In this document: piece by piece, positions 27,481-36,581 of the stretch
Layout: the number at the start of each line of letters is the position of its first letter
Position numbering within the stretch: position 1 is the stretch's first letter
DNA from: Asticcacaulis solisilvae
GTDB lineage: Bacteria; Pseudomonadota; Alphaproteobacteria; Caulobacterales; Caulobacteraceae
Direction of reading: 5' to 3'
Assembly: GCF_017875235.1 (NCBI RefSeq)
Contig: NZ_JAGGMI010000008.1
Location: forward strand, 62,001 to 126,000
DNA length: 64,000 nucleotides
Program-made: the position numbers and the translations under genes
The notes under the pieces: generated by a model
Told to the model about the DNA's origin: nothing
Database searches by the model: none
What the model saw: the letters and a program-made list of their open reading frames with translations, nothing else

Positions 27481-28673
27481 TCCGGCTGCGTTTCGTCCTT
27501 CAGGGCCTGCTGCGCCGCTGGGGCTCCACCTGCCTCACCATAGGCGTCGGCGCGCTCAGCATCGCTGGCCTCTGCCTTATCTTCTGGGCGCAGTCGGCGA
27601 TCCCCGAGGCCGTAAAAACCCGCATTTCCGAAACCGACATGGTGGTCGGGCCGAAAAGCTCGGGACTGGACCTGGCGCTGTGCTGCGCGCTCCAGATGAC
27701 CCCGGCCCAGGGCTTGCTGGAACTGGAAAGGGTCCAGGCCAGGCTGGCCATGGACGATGTCCGGCCCTTCGTCCGGATGCAGGTGCCGGTCGCGATGGGC
27801 GACAGCTATCGCGGCCACCGGATCGTCTGGACCACGCCGGACATCGCACCCTTCTACGGCGCGCGCCTGACGGACGGACGCACGTGGCGCCAGCCGCTGG
27901 AAATCGTCGCGGGTTCCGAGGCCGCGCGGTCGCTTAAGCTCAAACCCGGCGTACGCCTGACATCCAGCCATGGCCTCGCGGCGGACGGCGACGCTCACGA
28001 CGCCGCCTATACCGTAACCGGCATCCTGGCCCCGACCGGCGGCGTCCTCGATCACCTGTTGCTGGCCGACCTTGCATCCATCGCACGCGTTCATGACCAT
28101 GGCGGCGAACACGATCACACCGAAACCGCGCCCCATAGCCGCGTCAACGCGGTGCTGGTGCGCTTTACGTCCGAAATCGCCCAGGCGTCTCTCCCGGTTC
28201 TGATCAGCGACTCCGAAACCCTCAGCGCCGCCAGTCCGCGCCTGGAACTGGCAAAGCTCATGGCGCTGGCGCGGCCGCTGATCGACGGGGCGACGATCGT
28301 CTCAGCGATATTCGGCGCCCTGGCCGTCATGATCCTTGGCCTCTCGCTAATGCAGGGCCTGAACCGGCGGGCCAGGGACTTCATGCTCCTGCGGTTCCTG
28401 GGCATGTCACGCCGCGACCTGGCCCTGCTCAGTATCGGCGAGTCGCTTCTGATCACGCACCTGGCCCTGCTTGGCGGGTGCATTCTGGCGGTCGCCGGTC
28501 AATCGGTCCTGGCCGGCATGCTCGCCTCCCATGGCCTGACGGTATCCGGCGCCGTGCCGTTTCGGGAGGCCCTGACACTTTATAGCGCCGCCGTCGTCTT
28601 GAGCGTCCTCAGCGCGCTTGGCCCGACCCTGCGAATGTCCATTGCCCGCGATGACGAGGAACTGCGCGCATGA
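27477..28673 (+). CDS. FtsX-like ABC permease with His-rich periplasmic loop
   Basis: A 398-aa MacB/FtsX-type permease: one N-terminal span (about 17-40), a large periplasmic domain (about 41-265), then three C-terminal spans (about 272-300, 318-350 and 360-382). The periplasmic domain carries a histidine-rich stretch VHDHGGEHDHTETAPH (205-220; His206, 208, 212, 214, 220), which would suit binding of Zn2+ or another metal. It starts inside the ATPase stop codon (ATGA), and its own end overlaps the next gene by four bases, so all three are translationally coupled. Family knowledge gives a four-span permease working as a dimer with the ATPase; the metal link is inferred from the His cluster and the operator. 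Confidence 0.88.
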   Translation: MIRLRFVLQGLLRRWGSTCLTIGVGALSIAGLCLIFWAQSAIPEAVKTRISETDMVVGPKSSGLDLALCCALQMTPAQGLLELERVQARLAMDDVRPFVRMQVPVAMGDSYRGHRIVWTTPDIAPFYGARLTDGRTWRQPLEIVAGSEAARSLKLKPGVRLTSSHGLAADGDAHDAAYTVTGILAPTGGVLDHLLLADLASIARVHDHGGEHDHTETAPHSRVNAVLVRFTSEIAQASLPVLISDSETLSAASPRLELAKLMALARPLIDGATIVSAIFGALAVMILGLSLMQGLNRRARDFMLLRFLGMSRRDLALLSIGESLLITHLALLGGCILAVAGQSVLAGMLASHGLTVSGAVPFREALTLYSAAVVLSVLSALGPTLRMSIARDDEELRA

Positions 28674-29155
28674 AGCACCGCCGGTCGATTTTATCCGCCC
28701 TGCCCGCCTTCCTCCTGCTCAGCGGCTGGCGTGAACAGGAGGCTGGCGATCTCAAAAATGAGCGCGCCTACCAGAACAACCTTCCCCGCTCCAGGGACCC
28801 TGTCTGGCCCAAGCTCCGCGCCTGCAAGGTCAGTTTCAGCCGCAAATCAGGGCTTTACAGCCTGACCCCAACGCCGGACGTAAAAGCCATGGCCGGAAAG
28901 CCCGTGAAAATAAAGGGTTTCATCCTTCCGCTCGACGGCCTCGACATGACGCGACATTTTCTGCTCGGCGTCAACACGCCGGTCTGCCTGTTCCATCCGC
29001 CGGGCGAGCCGAATGAAGTGATCGAGGTGCGCAGTGTAAGGCCCGTCCGCTGGACGGAGACCCAGGTGACGATCGAAGGGCAATTCGGGCTGATCCGGAA
29101 CGCCGAAATGGGCGTGTTCTTTTCGCTGACCCAGGCGAAGCAGGTAAAGGCGTAA
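28670..29155 (+). CDS. DUF3299 exported protein, altered lipobox
   Basis: A 161-aa protein with an N-terminal signal (MKHRRSILSALPAFLLLSG) and a DUF3299 domain (about 70-160: VKIKGFILPLD, TPVCLFHPPGEPNE, VTIEGQFGLI). The segment LLLSGW looks like a lipobox in which the invariant Cys is Trp20 (TGG, one base from TGC/TGT). Either the protein is no longer lipidated or the base is a sequencing error. DUF3299 proteins commonly travel with this ABC pair and are thought to act in the periplasm. ATGA-type overlap with the permease places it third in the Zur-controlled operon. Confidence 0.85.
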   Translation: MKHRRSILSALPAFLLLSGWREQEAGDLKNERAYQNNLPRSRDPVWPKLRACKVSFSRKSGLYSLTPTPDVKAMAGKPVKIKGFILPLDGLDMTRHFLLGVNTPVCLFHPPGEPNEVIEVRSVRPVRWTETQVTIEGQFGLIRNAEMGVFFSLTQAKQVKA

Positions 29156-29166
29156 GCGGAACGCGG

Positions 29167-29541
29167 TCAGTGCGCCGGCGTCACCGACAACCCATTGATC
29201 CGCCGCAGCAGGGTCTCGGGCTTGAACGGCTTGTTCATATAGTCGGTCGCGCCACGCGACAGCGACTCGTTGATCGACCGGGCGTCCGTGCGCACCGTCA
29301 TGACAATGATCGGGACGCTGGAAAATCCGCGAATCTCCTGAAGGACATCAAGGCCATCGATGTCCGGCAGGCCCAGGTCCAGGACCACGACCTCATAGTC
29401 GTTCGAGCGCACGTGTTCGATGGCCAGCCGGCCCTCCCCCACGGTGTCGACCTCGAAGCCCTGAAGCTCGAAAAAGATGGTGTGGACGTTCCGGATACCG
29501 GCTTCGTCCTCGACAATAAGTATCTTGCGTTTCTGGGGCAT
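29167..29541 (-). CDS. single-domain response regulator (CheY-like)
   Basis: I take the ATG at 29541 (MPQKRKILIVEDE, 124 aa) because AGGTGAG precedes it; a frame extension to 29622 lacks any domain. The receiver is complete: acidic pair in VEDE, phospho-acceptor in VVVLDLGLPDIDG, Thr switch in VIVMT-type strand (IIVMTV), and Lys in DYMNKPF. There is no output domain, so it would act by protein contact or phosphotransfer. It is convergent with the DUF3299 gene (11-base gap) and 80 bases downstream of the monooxygenase gene. No kinase is nearby. Confidence 0.9.
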   Translation of the reverse strand: MPQKRKILIVEDEAGIRNVHTIFFELQGFEVDTVGEGRLAIEHVRSNDYEVVVLDLGLPDIDGLDVLQEIRGFSSVPIIVMTVRTDARSINESLSRGATDYMNKPFKPETLLRRINGLSVTPAH

Positions 29542-29621
29542 CTTGCTCACCTGCCCCTGATCGGGCGCTACGAGACACGGACCTAGGCCGTTAAGAATAA
29601 ATTCGAAATACGTTTCGATCA

Positions 29622-30839
29622 TCAGGTCGCGGAAAGACGTGTGGAGACCACACCCTCGTCCCCGGCATAGTCGGGCAGCACAATGTCCTTCGTCTTGCCC
29701 GTCAGGAGCGCGGACGCCGCTTCACGCACGCCCGGCAGGCCAAGCACGCGCATAACAGCTCGCAATATCGCAAGGCCCGTGCGCGAACGCGGATTGAGGA
29801 GCTTGGGCGCGAACTTCGGCACGCCCTGGCCGTCCTCGACAAAGGGCCGCATCAGGCGGTCATAGGCGTGAAACGCCCTGGCGGGACTGTCCGACCGCGA
29901 CAGTTCTCCAGCAAGAACATAGGCGCCGGTCAGCGCCAGGGTGGTGCCGATACCGGCCAGCGGCGTGGCGCACCAGGCGGCATCGCCCAGAAGCACCACC
30001 CGGCCCGACGACCAGCGCGGCATCTTCACCTGGCGCAGGACATCGAAATAGAAGTCTTCCGAGGCCATCATGCCGTCCAGAATCCGCGGCGTTTCCCAGC
30101 CGGCGTCTTCGAAACGCTCGCGCATATAGGCCTTTTGCTGCGCGGGCGACCAATCCTGTTCGCCATGGGCCTGAAGCGTCAGGAAGGCGTGGGTCATACC
30201 GTCCGGGCCGGGACGGACCAGCACCCCTCGCCCGCCCGTGGCATTGTACCAGCGGCCGAGCTCGCCGTCGTTTTCACCCTTGGGGATACTGAAATAGGCC
30301 ATGGTGATGTCCATCCAGCGCGGCTGGTTCTCGCCCGGAAAGACCAGTTCGCGCGTCGCCGAGCCCACGCCTTCGGCGACGATGACGATGTCATAGGCTT
30401 CGGTGCGGCCGCTCTTGAAGGTGACGCTGGCCTCGTCGCCAATATGCCGTATCGCGGTGACATGGTCGCCGAAACGGAAGGCTGCGCGCGCCGCGACGCC
30501 GTCGTACAGCAGGCGCGCCAGGTCGCCGCGCAGGATTTCCAGGTCGGCCGTCGGGCCGTCGTCGCCCAGCTCATCGGCGTCGAACCGGGCCAGGATCTCA
30601 TTGTCCTCATCGACCCACACCGAGCCACGTTCGCCGGTATTGCGCGCCTTGACGGCGGCTTCCAGGCCCATGCGGCGGATAACCTCGTGGCCGGCGCCGC
30701 GCACATCGACATTCTGGCCGCCGTCGCGAAAGGCCGGCGCCTTCTCGACAACCGTCACGTCGAAGCCATGGCGCGTCAGCCACCAGGCGGCGCAGGTCCC
30801 GGCGATACTGGCGCCGGTAATCAGAATGCGGCGGCTCAT
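29622..30839 (-). CDS. FAD-dependent monooxygenase
   Basis: A 405-aa protein starting at the ATG at 30839, which follows the strong ribosome site AAGGAG. The Rossmann FAD fingerprint ILITGASIAGTCAAWWL with VTVVEKAP is at 4-34. The second flavin motif, RVVLLGDAAWCATPLAGIGT, is near residue 280. This is the aromatic-hydroxylase / TetX-like class A flavoprotein layout: one chain binds FAD and uses NAD(P)H and O2 to hydroxylate a small organic substrate in the cytoplasm. The substrate cannot be told. Upstream on the same strand is a small gene of unknown function. Confidence 0.9.
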   Translation of the reverse strand: MSRRILITGASIAGTCAAWWLTRHGFDVTVVEKAPAFRDGGQNVDVRGAGHEVIRRMGLEAAVKARNTGERGSVWVDEDNEILARFDADELGDDGPTADLEILRGDLARLLYDGVAARAAFRFGDHVTAIRHIGDEASVTFKSGRTEAYDIVIVAEGVGSATRELVFPGENQPRWMDITMAYFSIPKGENDGELGRWYNATGGRGVLVRPGPDGMTHAFLTLQAHGEQDWSPAQQKAYMRERFEDAGWETPRILDGMMASEDFYFDVLRQVKMPRWSSGRVVLLGDAAWCATPLAGIGTTLALTGAYVLAGELSRSDSPARAFHAYDRLMRPFVEDGQGVPKFAPKLLNPRSRTGLAILRAVMRVLGLPGVREAASALLTGKTKDIVLPDYAGDEGVVSTRLSAT

Positions 30840-30894
30840 GCGGATCTCCTTTGTGGTCATCTCAGCATGTACGCGCGCAGGTGGGCGATGGTTT

Positions 30895-31152
30895 TCACCG
30901 GTGCGATTGTAAGGGGACGGTGCGTAAGGCGCCCTGTCCGGCCGGGCGGAGGAACATGCGCGCGCCAAGCAGGCTCAACTGGCCGTGCAGGGCCTTGGCC
31001 TGGTCCTCCGTGGCGCCGTGCTTGAGTTCGATGATGACAGCGTGATCGGCGGCAGGGTCGTCTCCAGGCTGCGGGACGAATTCGATGGCGATGCGATCGG
31101 CATCGCGGTCGGAGGGGTTTTTCAGGGCGGGAGAGAAGTTACGAACAGGCAT
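30895..31152 (-). CDS. small protein of unknown function
   Basis: An 85-aa frame beginning MPVRNFSPALKNPSDRD at 31152, soluble, with ADRIAIEFVPQP, HAVIIELKHGATEDQAKALHGQ and LLGARMFLRPAG segments. The ribosome site is weak. It lies 55 bases upstream of the monooxygenase and may be cotranscribed with it. I do not recognise a family. The amino-acid composition is ordinary, unlike most antisense frames in this GC-rich DNA. Confidence 0.5.
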   Translation of the reverse strand: MPVRNFSPALKNPSDRDADRIAIEFVPQPGDDPAADHAVIIELKHGATEDQAKALHGQLSLLGARMFLRPAGQGALRTVPLQSHR

Positions 31153-31270
31153 TGGATACGCTTTATATTGAATTGCAAATTGAAACCGGTCCTTCGCGGA
31201 CTTGCACCATGCAAGCGTCCGAAACGATAAAAAACCAATATGTTTCAGTGCGATAACGCTGTTCGAGTCA

Positions 31271-31576
31271 TCAGAGGACCACAGTGTCGCGTGCGCGGAT
31301 AAGCAGACTGTCCTGGCGGAAGGCGGCCTGAAGATGGACGCGGTATTGCGTCCACCACGATGCTTCCAACTGATCGGCCATAACTTCGAAGATGACGATG
31401 TCATCCCTGACGACCGTATCGTCCTGGGCCCACAGGCCGGCCGCGGGCGCGCGGGAATAGATCGTCAGGCCGCCGAACCGTTCGGTCAGGGCCTGACGCT
31501 CAGCCGCATAGAGATGGGCGGGAAAAGGCCGGCCGTCATTGTCGGTGAGCGGCAGGAAGATTTCGATCACGAACAC
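31271..31576 (-). CDS. conserved hypothetical protein downstream of catalase
   Basis: A 101-aa soluble protein starting at GTG (31576), preceded by GAAGG. It reads MFVIEIFLPLTDNDG, AERQALTERFGGLTIYSRAP and WWTQYRVHLQAAFRQDSLLI, consistent with a small alpha/beta (ferredoxin-like dimer) fold. Only 14 bases separate it from the catalase stop, so the two are likely cotranscribed, pointing to an oxidative-stress-linked role. Function unknown. Confidence 0.7.
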   Translation of the reverse strand: MFVIEIFLPLTDNDGRPFPAHLYAAERQALTERFGGLTIYSRAPAAGLWAQDDTVVRDDIVIFEVMADQLEASWWTQYRVHLQAAFRQDSLLIRARDTVVL

Positions 31577-31590
31577 GGCCGGCCTTCAGT

Positions 31591-33744
31591 TCAGGTCGCC
31601 GACGGCAGGTCCGGATTGAGCGCGACCATCGCCTTTTCGCGCGCCCAGTGGCGGATCTCACCCAAGGCTTCGAAATAGGCGCCGACCGCCTCCGGGCCTT
31701 CCAGTTCGATGAAACCGTCGTCGAGATCATCGATAACCCCGGCCTTTTCCAGCAGCGGCACGATGCCCGGCGAATGCGCCACGAACTTGAAGTGCGCAAA
31801 GGCATCCGAGACGAAGTCGCGCGCCGGCGGCAGCTTGGCGAGCTTTTCCGCGCCGGTTTCGGACGCCAGCACGACCGGGAAGTCGAACAGGACCGACGGG
31901 CCGCCGTCGACCTTGTATTGCGGCGTCACGATCGTTCCGTCGCTCAGCTCCGCGCCGCCGATCTTGGGCGCAATGACCTCGACGACCGCGCCCGCCGCCG
32001 TCGCCGCCTCGACAATGGCGTTATAAAGCGCAGCGTCGGCGCCGTCGCCCAGCAGGATGCCGAACTTGCGGCCCTTCAGCGTGCCAGGGTTCTTCTTGAG
32101 GATGCTGAGCGCGTCCGAAGGCTGAAGATCGGTGCGCGTCGGCATCTTGGCCTGGGCGGGCTTGGGCAGTTTCGCCAGGCCCAGCCCTTCGGCGACGATG
32201 CGCGCCAGAGTCTCGTCGATGTTTAGCAGGTGCGACACCATCCTCGCCCGGATGTCCTCGCGTTCACAGCGGCTGAGTTCGAAGATCAGGGCGTTCTGCA
32301 GGTGCGCCTGCTCGATCTCGGTCTGGCTGATGTAGAACTGGCGCGCCTGGCTGTAGTGGTCGGCGAACAGTTCCGGACGGATGCGCAGCTTCGCGCCCTC
32401 GACCGGCTCGGGGAAGCTGCGGAACCCTTCGGCGCTCTCGCGCGGACCGGCATCCTCGCCAAGTTCCGGCCCCCAGGAGTTGGGCTCGTAATTGACGCGG
32501 CCCTTGGGGTTCATGAAGGCCATGTGGCCGTCCTGCTGGAAGTGCGCGAACGGGCAGCGCGGCGCATTGATCGGCAGCTGCGTGAAGTTGGGGCTGCCCA
32601 GGCGCTTCAGCTGTGTGTCGAGATACGAGAAGTTCCGGCCCTGCAGCAGCGGGTCATTGGTGAAGTCGAGGCCCGGCACGATGTTCTGGGTGCAGAAGGC
32701 GACCTGTTCGGTCTCGGCGAAGAAGTTGTCCGGCATGCGGTTGAGCACAAGCCGGCCGACCATGCGCAGCGGCACCAGCTCTTCCGGGATGATCTTGGTG
32801 GCGTCCAGCACATCGAAGTCGAACCGTTCGGCGAAATCCTCATCGAACAGTTGCAGGCCCAGTTCCCATTCCGGGAAATCGCCCGACTGGATGGCGTTCC
32901 ACAGGTCGCGGCGGTGGAAGTCCGGATCGGCGCCGTTGATCTTGACCGCCTCATTCCACACGACCGACTGCGAGCCGAGCTTGGGCCGCCAATGGAACTT
33001 GACGAAGGTCGATTTGCCCTTGGCATTGACCATGCGGAAGGTGTGGACGCCGAACCCTTCCATCATGCGGTAGCTGCGCGGAATGGTGCGGTCGGACATG
33101 ATCCACATGACCATGTGCATCGATTCCGGCATCAGCGAGATGAAGTCCCAGAAGTTGTCGTGGGCGGTCTGCGCTTGCGGAAAATCGCGGTCGGGCTCCT
33201 GCTTGGCGGCGTGGACGACATCGGGGAACTTCATCGCGTCCTGGATGAAGAAGACCGGAATGTTGTTGCCGACCAGGTCCCAGTTGCCCTGACGCGTATA
33301 GAACTTGACGGCGAAGCCGCGCACGTCGCGAGCCAGGTCGAACGAGCCCTTGTTGCCTGCGACGGTCGAGAAGCGGACGAAGACCGGCGTCTGTTCCCCC
33401 GCGCGCTGGAACAGGTCGGCCGAAGTCACATCGGCCAGGCTGTCATAGGTTTCGAAAAAGCCGTGGGCGCCGTAACCGCGGGCGTGGACGACGCGTTCGG
33501 GGATGCGTTCGTGGTCGAAATGGAAGATCTTTTCGCGCAGATGGAAGTCTTCGAGGCTGACCGGACCGCGCGCGCCGGCCTTGAGCGAATTCTGGTCATC
33601 ACTGATGGGCACGCCCGTCGTGGTCGTCAGGACCGCCTGGTCGGGCCCAGCCTGCTGGCGGGTCTCGCCGCCCGGCCCCTGCGGGATCGTGACGTCGTCG
33701 ATCTTCGCCTTGGTGAACACCTGGTCTTCGCTTTTCGTTACCAT
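31591..33744 (-). CDS. katE: large-subunit catalase (KatE/HPII type)
   Basis: A 717-aa haem catalase that converts H2O2 to water and oxygen. The start is the ATG at 33744 (MVTKSEDQ) after AGTAGG. The catalytic His87 lies in [16 protein letters not shown]. The haem-pocket Asn and Phe stretches ([20 protein letters not shown]) and the proximal side near [14 protein letters not shown] are present. The extra C-terminal ~150 residues ([15 protein letters not shown]...) are the flavodoxin/glutamine-amidotransferase-like domain that marks the large-subunit clade. Such enzymes are stationary-phase and stress catalases. The downstream small gene (31271-31576) is probably in the same transcript; the ferritin-like gene upstream ends in its own terminator. 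Confidence 0.95.
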   Translation of the reverse strand: MVTKSEDQVFTKAKIDDVTIPQGPGGETRQQAGPDQAVLTTTTGVPISDDQNSLKAGARGPVSLEDFHLREKIFHFDHERIPERVVHARGYGAHGFFETYDSLADVTSADLFQRAGEQTPVFVRFSTVAGNKGSFDLARDVRGFAVKFYTRQGNWDLVGNNIPVFFIQDAMKFPDVVHAAKQEPDRDFPQAQTAHDNFWDFISLMPESMHMVMWIMSDRTIPRSYRMMEGFGVHTFRMVNAKGKSTFVKFHWRPKLGSQSVVWNEAVKINGADPDFHRRDLWNAIQSGDFPEWELGLQLFDEDFAERFDFDVLDATKIIPEELVPLRMVGRLVLNRMPDNFFAETEQVAFCTQNIVPGLDFTNDPLLQGRNFSYLDTQLKRLGSPNFTQLPINAPRCPFAHFQQDGHMAFMNPKGRVNYEPNSWGPELGEDAGPRESAEGFRSFPEPVEGAKLRIRPELFADHYSQARQFYISQTEIEQAHLQNALIFELSRCEREDIRARMVSHLLNIDETLARIVAEGLGLAKLPKPAQAKMPTRTDLQPSDALSILKKNPGTLKGRKFGILLGDGADAALYNAIVEAATAAGAVVEVIAPKIGGAELSDGTIVTPQYKVDGGPSVLFDFPVVLASETGAEKLAKLPPARDFVSDAFAHFKFVAHSPGIVPLLEKAGVIDDLDDGFIELEGPEAVGAYFEALGEIRHWAREKAMVALNPDLPSAT

Positions 33745-33794
33745 TGAACCTACTCTCGATGAATTGAACAGCCCAGCCGCTGGATCGCGGGCAC

Positions 33795-33822
33795 AAAAAA
33801 TGGCCCCGCCGGAGCGGGGCCA
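33795..33822 (-). terminator. Rho-independent terminator of the ferritin-like gene
   Basis: TGGCCCCG / loop CCGGAG / CGGGGCCA (33801-33822) is a perfect 8-base stem followed on the minus strand by six T (complement of AAAAAA at 33795-33800). It lies just past the stop at 33833 and separates that gene from katE. Confidence 0.87.
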
Positions 33823-33832
33823 TACGCACGGT

Positions 33833-34354
33833 TTACTGCGCGGGTTCCATGGCGGCATTGGCCGCGATGGCTTCCTGGTTGACTTCCGACAGGGCCAGCT
33901 GGCTCAGCTTCTCGTCGGTCGCCTTTTCCTCGGCCAGGGTTTCTTTCAGCAGCTCGGCCGCTTCGGTGTAGCCCAGCGAATTGGCGACCGTGATCAGGCT
34001 GCCGTAAGAGGCGATCTCATAGTGCTCGACCTTCTGGGCGCCGACGATCAGCATGGCGTCGCGCACGGGTCCCTTTTCGATTTCCTCGATGATTTCGCCG
34101 CCTTCGGCGACCAGGCCTTCCATGGCCAGGCACTTGATGCGCTTCAGCTTGATGCCGAGGCTTTCGACGACCTGGTCGATGCGCTCGATCTGGCCTTGGG
34201 TCTCTTCGAGGTGCTGGGTGAAACCGGCGGCCAGCTGGGCGTTGCTGGCGGCCCTGGCCATCTTCGGCAAGGCCTTGGTCAGCTGCTTCTCGGCGCTGTA
34301 GATGTCCGACAGTTCGTGGATGAAGGCTTCTTCAAGCGTGGTGATCTTGGGCAT
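33833..34354 (-). CDS. DUF892 (YciE-type) ferritin-like protein
   Basis: A 173-aa four-helix protein, ATG start at 34354 after GGAG ([20 protein letters not shown]). The di-metal ligands typical of the family are visible: Glu in [28 protein letters not shown], and EHYEIASYG with a later [10 protein letters not shown]. YciE/YciF proteins bind iron in a ferritin-like fold and are induced by stress; the reaction is not established. Its placement directly upstream of a stress catalase, and its own terminator, suggest a related but separately controlled stress role. Confidence 0.92.
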   Translation of the reverse strand: MPKITTLEEAFIHELSDIYSAEKQLTKALPKMARAASNAQLAAGFTQHLEETQGQIERIDQVVESLGIKLKRIKCLAMEGLVAEGGEIIEEIEKGPVRDAMLIVGAQKVEHYEIASYGSLITVANSLGYTEAAELLKETLAEEKATDEKLSQLALSEVNQEAIAANAAMEPAQ

Positions 34355-34547
34355 GACGCGCTCCGGATGTGAGAGGGGGAGCGGGGAAACTAGGGGCCGG
34401 AGGTGCGAAATGCGATGTGGCCGGGGCGTGGATATTATCAGGATCGGAAAAGTGCTGAAGTGCACGCTCTTCAGCCGTTCGCACGCACTGGCGCTTTGGC
34501 GGAACAGTGTTACAGTCAGCCACCCGCCGGAAAGCGCGGGATCGGGG

Positions 34548-35555
34548 ATGGGCATGACAAAAAGAAGCGACACACGGTGGCCGCGCCGGAGCCTGCTGGC
34601 GGCGGGATTAAGCTTGGGCCTGCTGCCGCACGCGGGCACGGCCCAGATCCTCAACGCCCAGGCGGCGAAACAGATCGAGCCTGACGGAAAGGGCATCCGC
34701 CTGGCCGCGCGCGAAGACCCAGGCCAAAGACTGACGGTCGAGGTCATGATTAATGGCCAGGGGCCGTTCCGCTTCGTGGTCGATACCGGCGCCGAGCGTT
34801 CCGTCCTGTCCGACGACGTGGCCGCCCGGCTGAACCTGCCCGCGGGACCGTCCGTCATGGTGACCGGCATGGCCCGGCGTGTCGCGGCCTCGACCGTCCG
34901 CGTCCGTGAACTGGGCTTCGGTCCGTTCCGCCGCCATGGCCTGACCCTGCCGGTCCTGCCGCGCGCGTCGGTGGTCTCCGACGGCTATCTGGGGCTCGAC
35001 GCCATCGACGGCACGAAGGTGACCTTCGACTTCGCCAACCGCGCGCTGCGCGTCGAAGAGGCCGGCGATATCGCCGAGACCGCCCGGCCCGACGTCACCC
35101 ACGTCCGCGCCAAAGGCACCGGCGGCTATCTGCGCATAATGGACTGCCTGACCGACAGCGTCGCGTCGATCGCCTTCATCGACACCGGCGCCGAAGTGTC
35201 GGTCGGCAACACCTCGCTGATGAACGCCCTGGCCACGCGCAACAAGATCTTCGCGCCCCAGGCCTATGTCACCCTGACCGGCGTCACCGGCGGCGAAATC
35301 ACCGGCCAGGTCGTGCCGGTCGGCCGCATCCGGCTGCAGAACCTGGCCTTCACCAACGGCACGCTGATCATCGCCGATGTGCCGGACTTCGCGTTGTGGA
35401 AGACGAAGTCGCGCCCTGCCCTGCTGATCGGCATGGACTATCTGCGCCAGTTCGCCTCGGTGACGCTCGACTACCGCGCCCGCGACATCCGCTTCGAACT
35501 CTCAGCCGCCCCGCCCCAGCCGCTGCCTGGCGTCAGTATCGAGGCTGTGGCGTGA
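34548..35555 (+). CDS. exported retropepsin-like aspartic protease with two DTGA motifs
   Basis: About 335 aa from the ATG at 34548 (MGMTKRSDTRW; the ATG two codons later is equally possible). A signal with a basic RRS head and LLAAGLSLGLLPHAGTA follows. Two catalytic-type motifs are present in one chain: FRFVVDTGAERSVLSD (about 75-90) and IAFIDTGAEVSVGN (about 205-220). Retroviral-type proteases have one motif per subunit and dimerise, so this chain could form the active site from two internal halves, as in pepsins. Hydrophobic-hydrophobic-Gly partners for each half appear (GYLGLDAIDG, LLIGMDYL). Likely periplasmic or exported. The substrate is unknown. Confidence 0.82.
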   Translation: MGMTKRSDTRWPRRSLLAAGLSLGLLPHAGTAQILNAQAAKQIEPDGKGIRLAAREDPGQRLTVEVMINGQGPFRFVVDTGAERSVLSDDVAARLNLPAGPSVMVTGMARRVAASTVRVRELGFGPFRRHGLTLPVLPRASVVSDGYLGLDAIDGTKVTFDFANRALRVEEAGDIAETARPDVTHVRAKGTGGYLRIMDCLTDSVASIAFIDTGAEVSVGNTSLMNALATRNKIFAPQAYVTLTGVTGGEITGQVVPVGRIRLQNLAFTNGTLIIADVPDFALWKTKSRPALLIGMDYLRQFASVTLDYRARDIRFELSAAPPQPLPGVSIEAVA

Positions 35556-35569
35556 TCACCGGCGGCAGC

Positions 35570-35592
35570 GCATGGCATCGGTCATGCTATGC
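35570..35592. repeat. inverted repeat between convergent genes
   Basis: GCAT-G-GCAT / CGGTC / ATGC-T-ATGC covers the end of the aquaporin gene and the gap to the protease gene. It could help end transcription on either side, but there is no T-run. Confidence 0.3.
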
Positions 35593-36252
35593 CTCCGCAG
35601 GCTTGAGAAACCAGGTACAGATAACAAGCGCCAGTAGTGCGCCCGCAATCTGCGCCGCCATGAAGGCCGGTGCATCCACGGGCCGGATCCCGGCAAAGGT
35701 GTCGGAAAGCGACCGGGCAAAAGTCACCGCCGGATTGGCGAACGAGGTCGAGGCCGTGAACCAGTAGGCCGCCGTGATATAGAGGCCGACGGCGACGGGC
35801 ACGAAGTCCGGCCGTGCACGGTGCGTGGCAAAAATGGTCAGGATCAACCCGAAAGTCGCTACACCTTCGGAAAGCCACTGCCCCGGGCCTGTCCGCATCT
35901 TGAGCGAGACCTGCATGATTTCCTCGCCGAACATGACGTGCGCCAGCCAGACGCCGGACACCGCGCCGGCGACCTGAACGACCATGTATGCCAGCGCTTC
36001 GGCTACGGACAGTTGCCGTTTTGCGGCGATCAGCAGCGTCACCGCCGGATTGAAGTGCGCTCCGGATACCGGCCCCAGCATGGTGATCAGCACGACCAGC
36101 ATCGCGCCGGTCGCCAGCGTATTACCCAGCAGCGCCACAGCGGCATTCCCGCCCGCCAGGCTTTCAGCCATGATGCCCGAACCGACGACGGTCGCCAGCA
36201 GCAGGAGCGTACCGGCGAATTCGGCAAACAGTCGACGATCCAAACTGTACAT
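35587..36252 (-). CDS. aquaporin/glycerol facilitator family channel
   Basis: A 221-aa six-span MIP-family channel, start ATG at 36252 (MYSLDRRLFAEF). Both pore motifs are intact: GAHFNPAVTL and FANPAVTFARS. The start overlaps the stop of the upstream ArsR gene by one base (TGATG), so the two are translationally coupled. In this arrangement the MIP member is usually of the AqpS type and allows arsenite to flow out of the cell after reduction of arsenate. I infer arsenite or a similar neutral metalloid hydroxide as the solute. No arsC or arsB is next to it. Confidence 0.9.
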   Translation of the reverse strand: MYSLDRRLFAEFAGTLLLLATVVGSGIMAESLAGGNAAVALLGNTLATGAMLVVLITMLGPVSGAHFNPAVTLLIAAKRQLSVAEALAYMVVQVAGAVSGVWLAHVMFGEEIMQVSLKMRTGPGQWLSEGVATFGLILTIFATHRARPDFVPVAVGLYITAAYWFTASTSFANPAVTFARSLSDTFAGIRPVDAPAFMAAQIAGALLALVICTWFLKPAEA

Positions 36253-36581
36253 CAGCAGCACCGCACCTGGTCGAGGACGGGCTGGCACAGCTCCTTGCGA
36301 CCGCCGCAGCAATCCTGCATCAGGAACAGGATAAGCCCCTGAATCGCAGCATAGTTGGCCGCGTACCGGATTATCCTGCCCTCACGTACGCTGGTTATCA
36401 GCCGTGCCTGGGCCAATATTTTCAGGTTGACCGACATCGTATTCTGCCTGATGCCCAGCCGTTCGGCTATTTCGCCGGCGGGCAGGCCTTCAGGTCCGGC
36501 CTGGATTAGAAGCCGTAGCGCATCGAGACGCGTTTCCTGGCTCAAGGCGTCGAACGCCTGAAGAGATGAGTGTTTATCCAT
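36252..36581 (-). CDS. ArsR-family metalloid-responsive repressor
   Basis: A 109-aa winged-helix repressor (LSQETRLDALRLL, GEIAERLGIRQNTMSVNLKILAQARLI, VREGRIIRY). The C-terminus is cysteine-rich: Cys91, Cys92, Cys99, Cys108 and Cys109. This matches the type of ArsR that binds As(III) through C-terminal thiols instead of the ELCVCDL helix, which is absent here. It heads the two-gene unit with the aquaporin. Palindromes directly at and upstream of the start codon suggest self-repression relieved by metalloid. Confidence 0.92.
   Translation of the reverse strand: MDKHSSLQAFDALSQETRLDALRLLIQAGPEGLPAGEIAERLGIRQNTMSVNLKILAQARLITSVREGRIIRYAANYAAIQGLILFLMQDCCGGRKELCQPVLDQVRCC

Noticed and set aside
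26341-29155. A mercury-resistance operon
   Set aside because: Only a MerC-domain protein is present, with no merA, merT, merP or merR; the operator is Zur-like instead.
30868-31404. An extended 169-codon version of the small gene at 30895-31152
   Set aside because: The N-terminal part overlaps the start of the next gene region in antisense character; the protein-like segment begins only at Met 31152.
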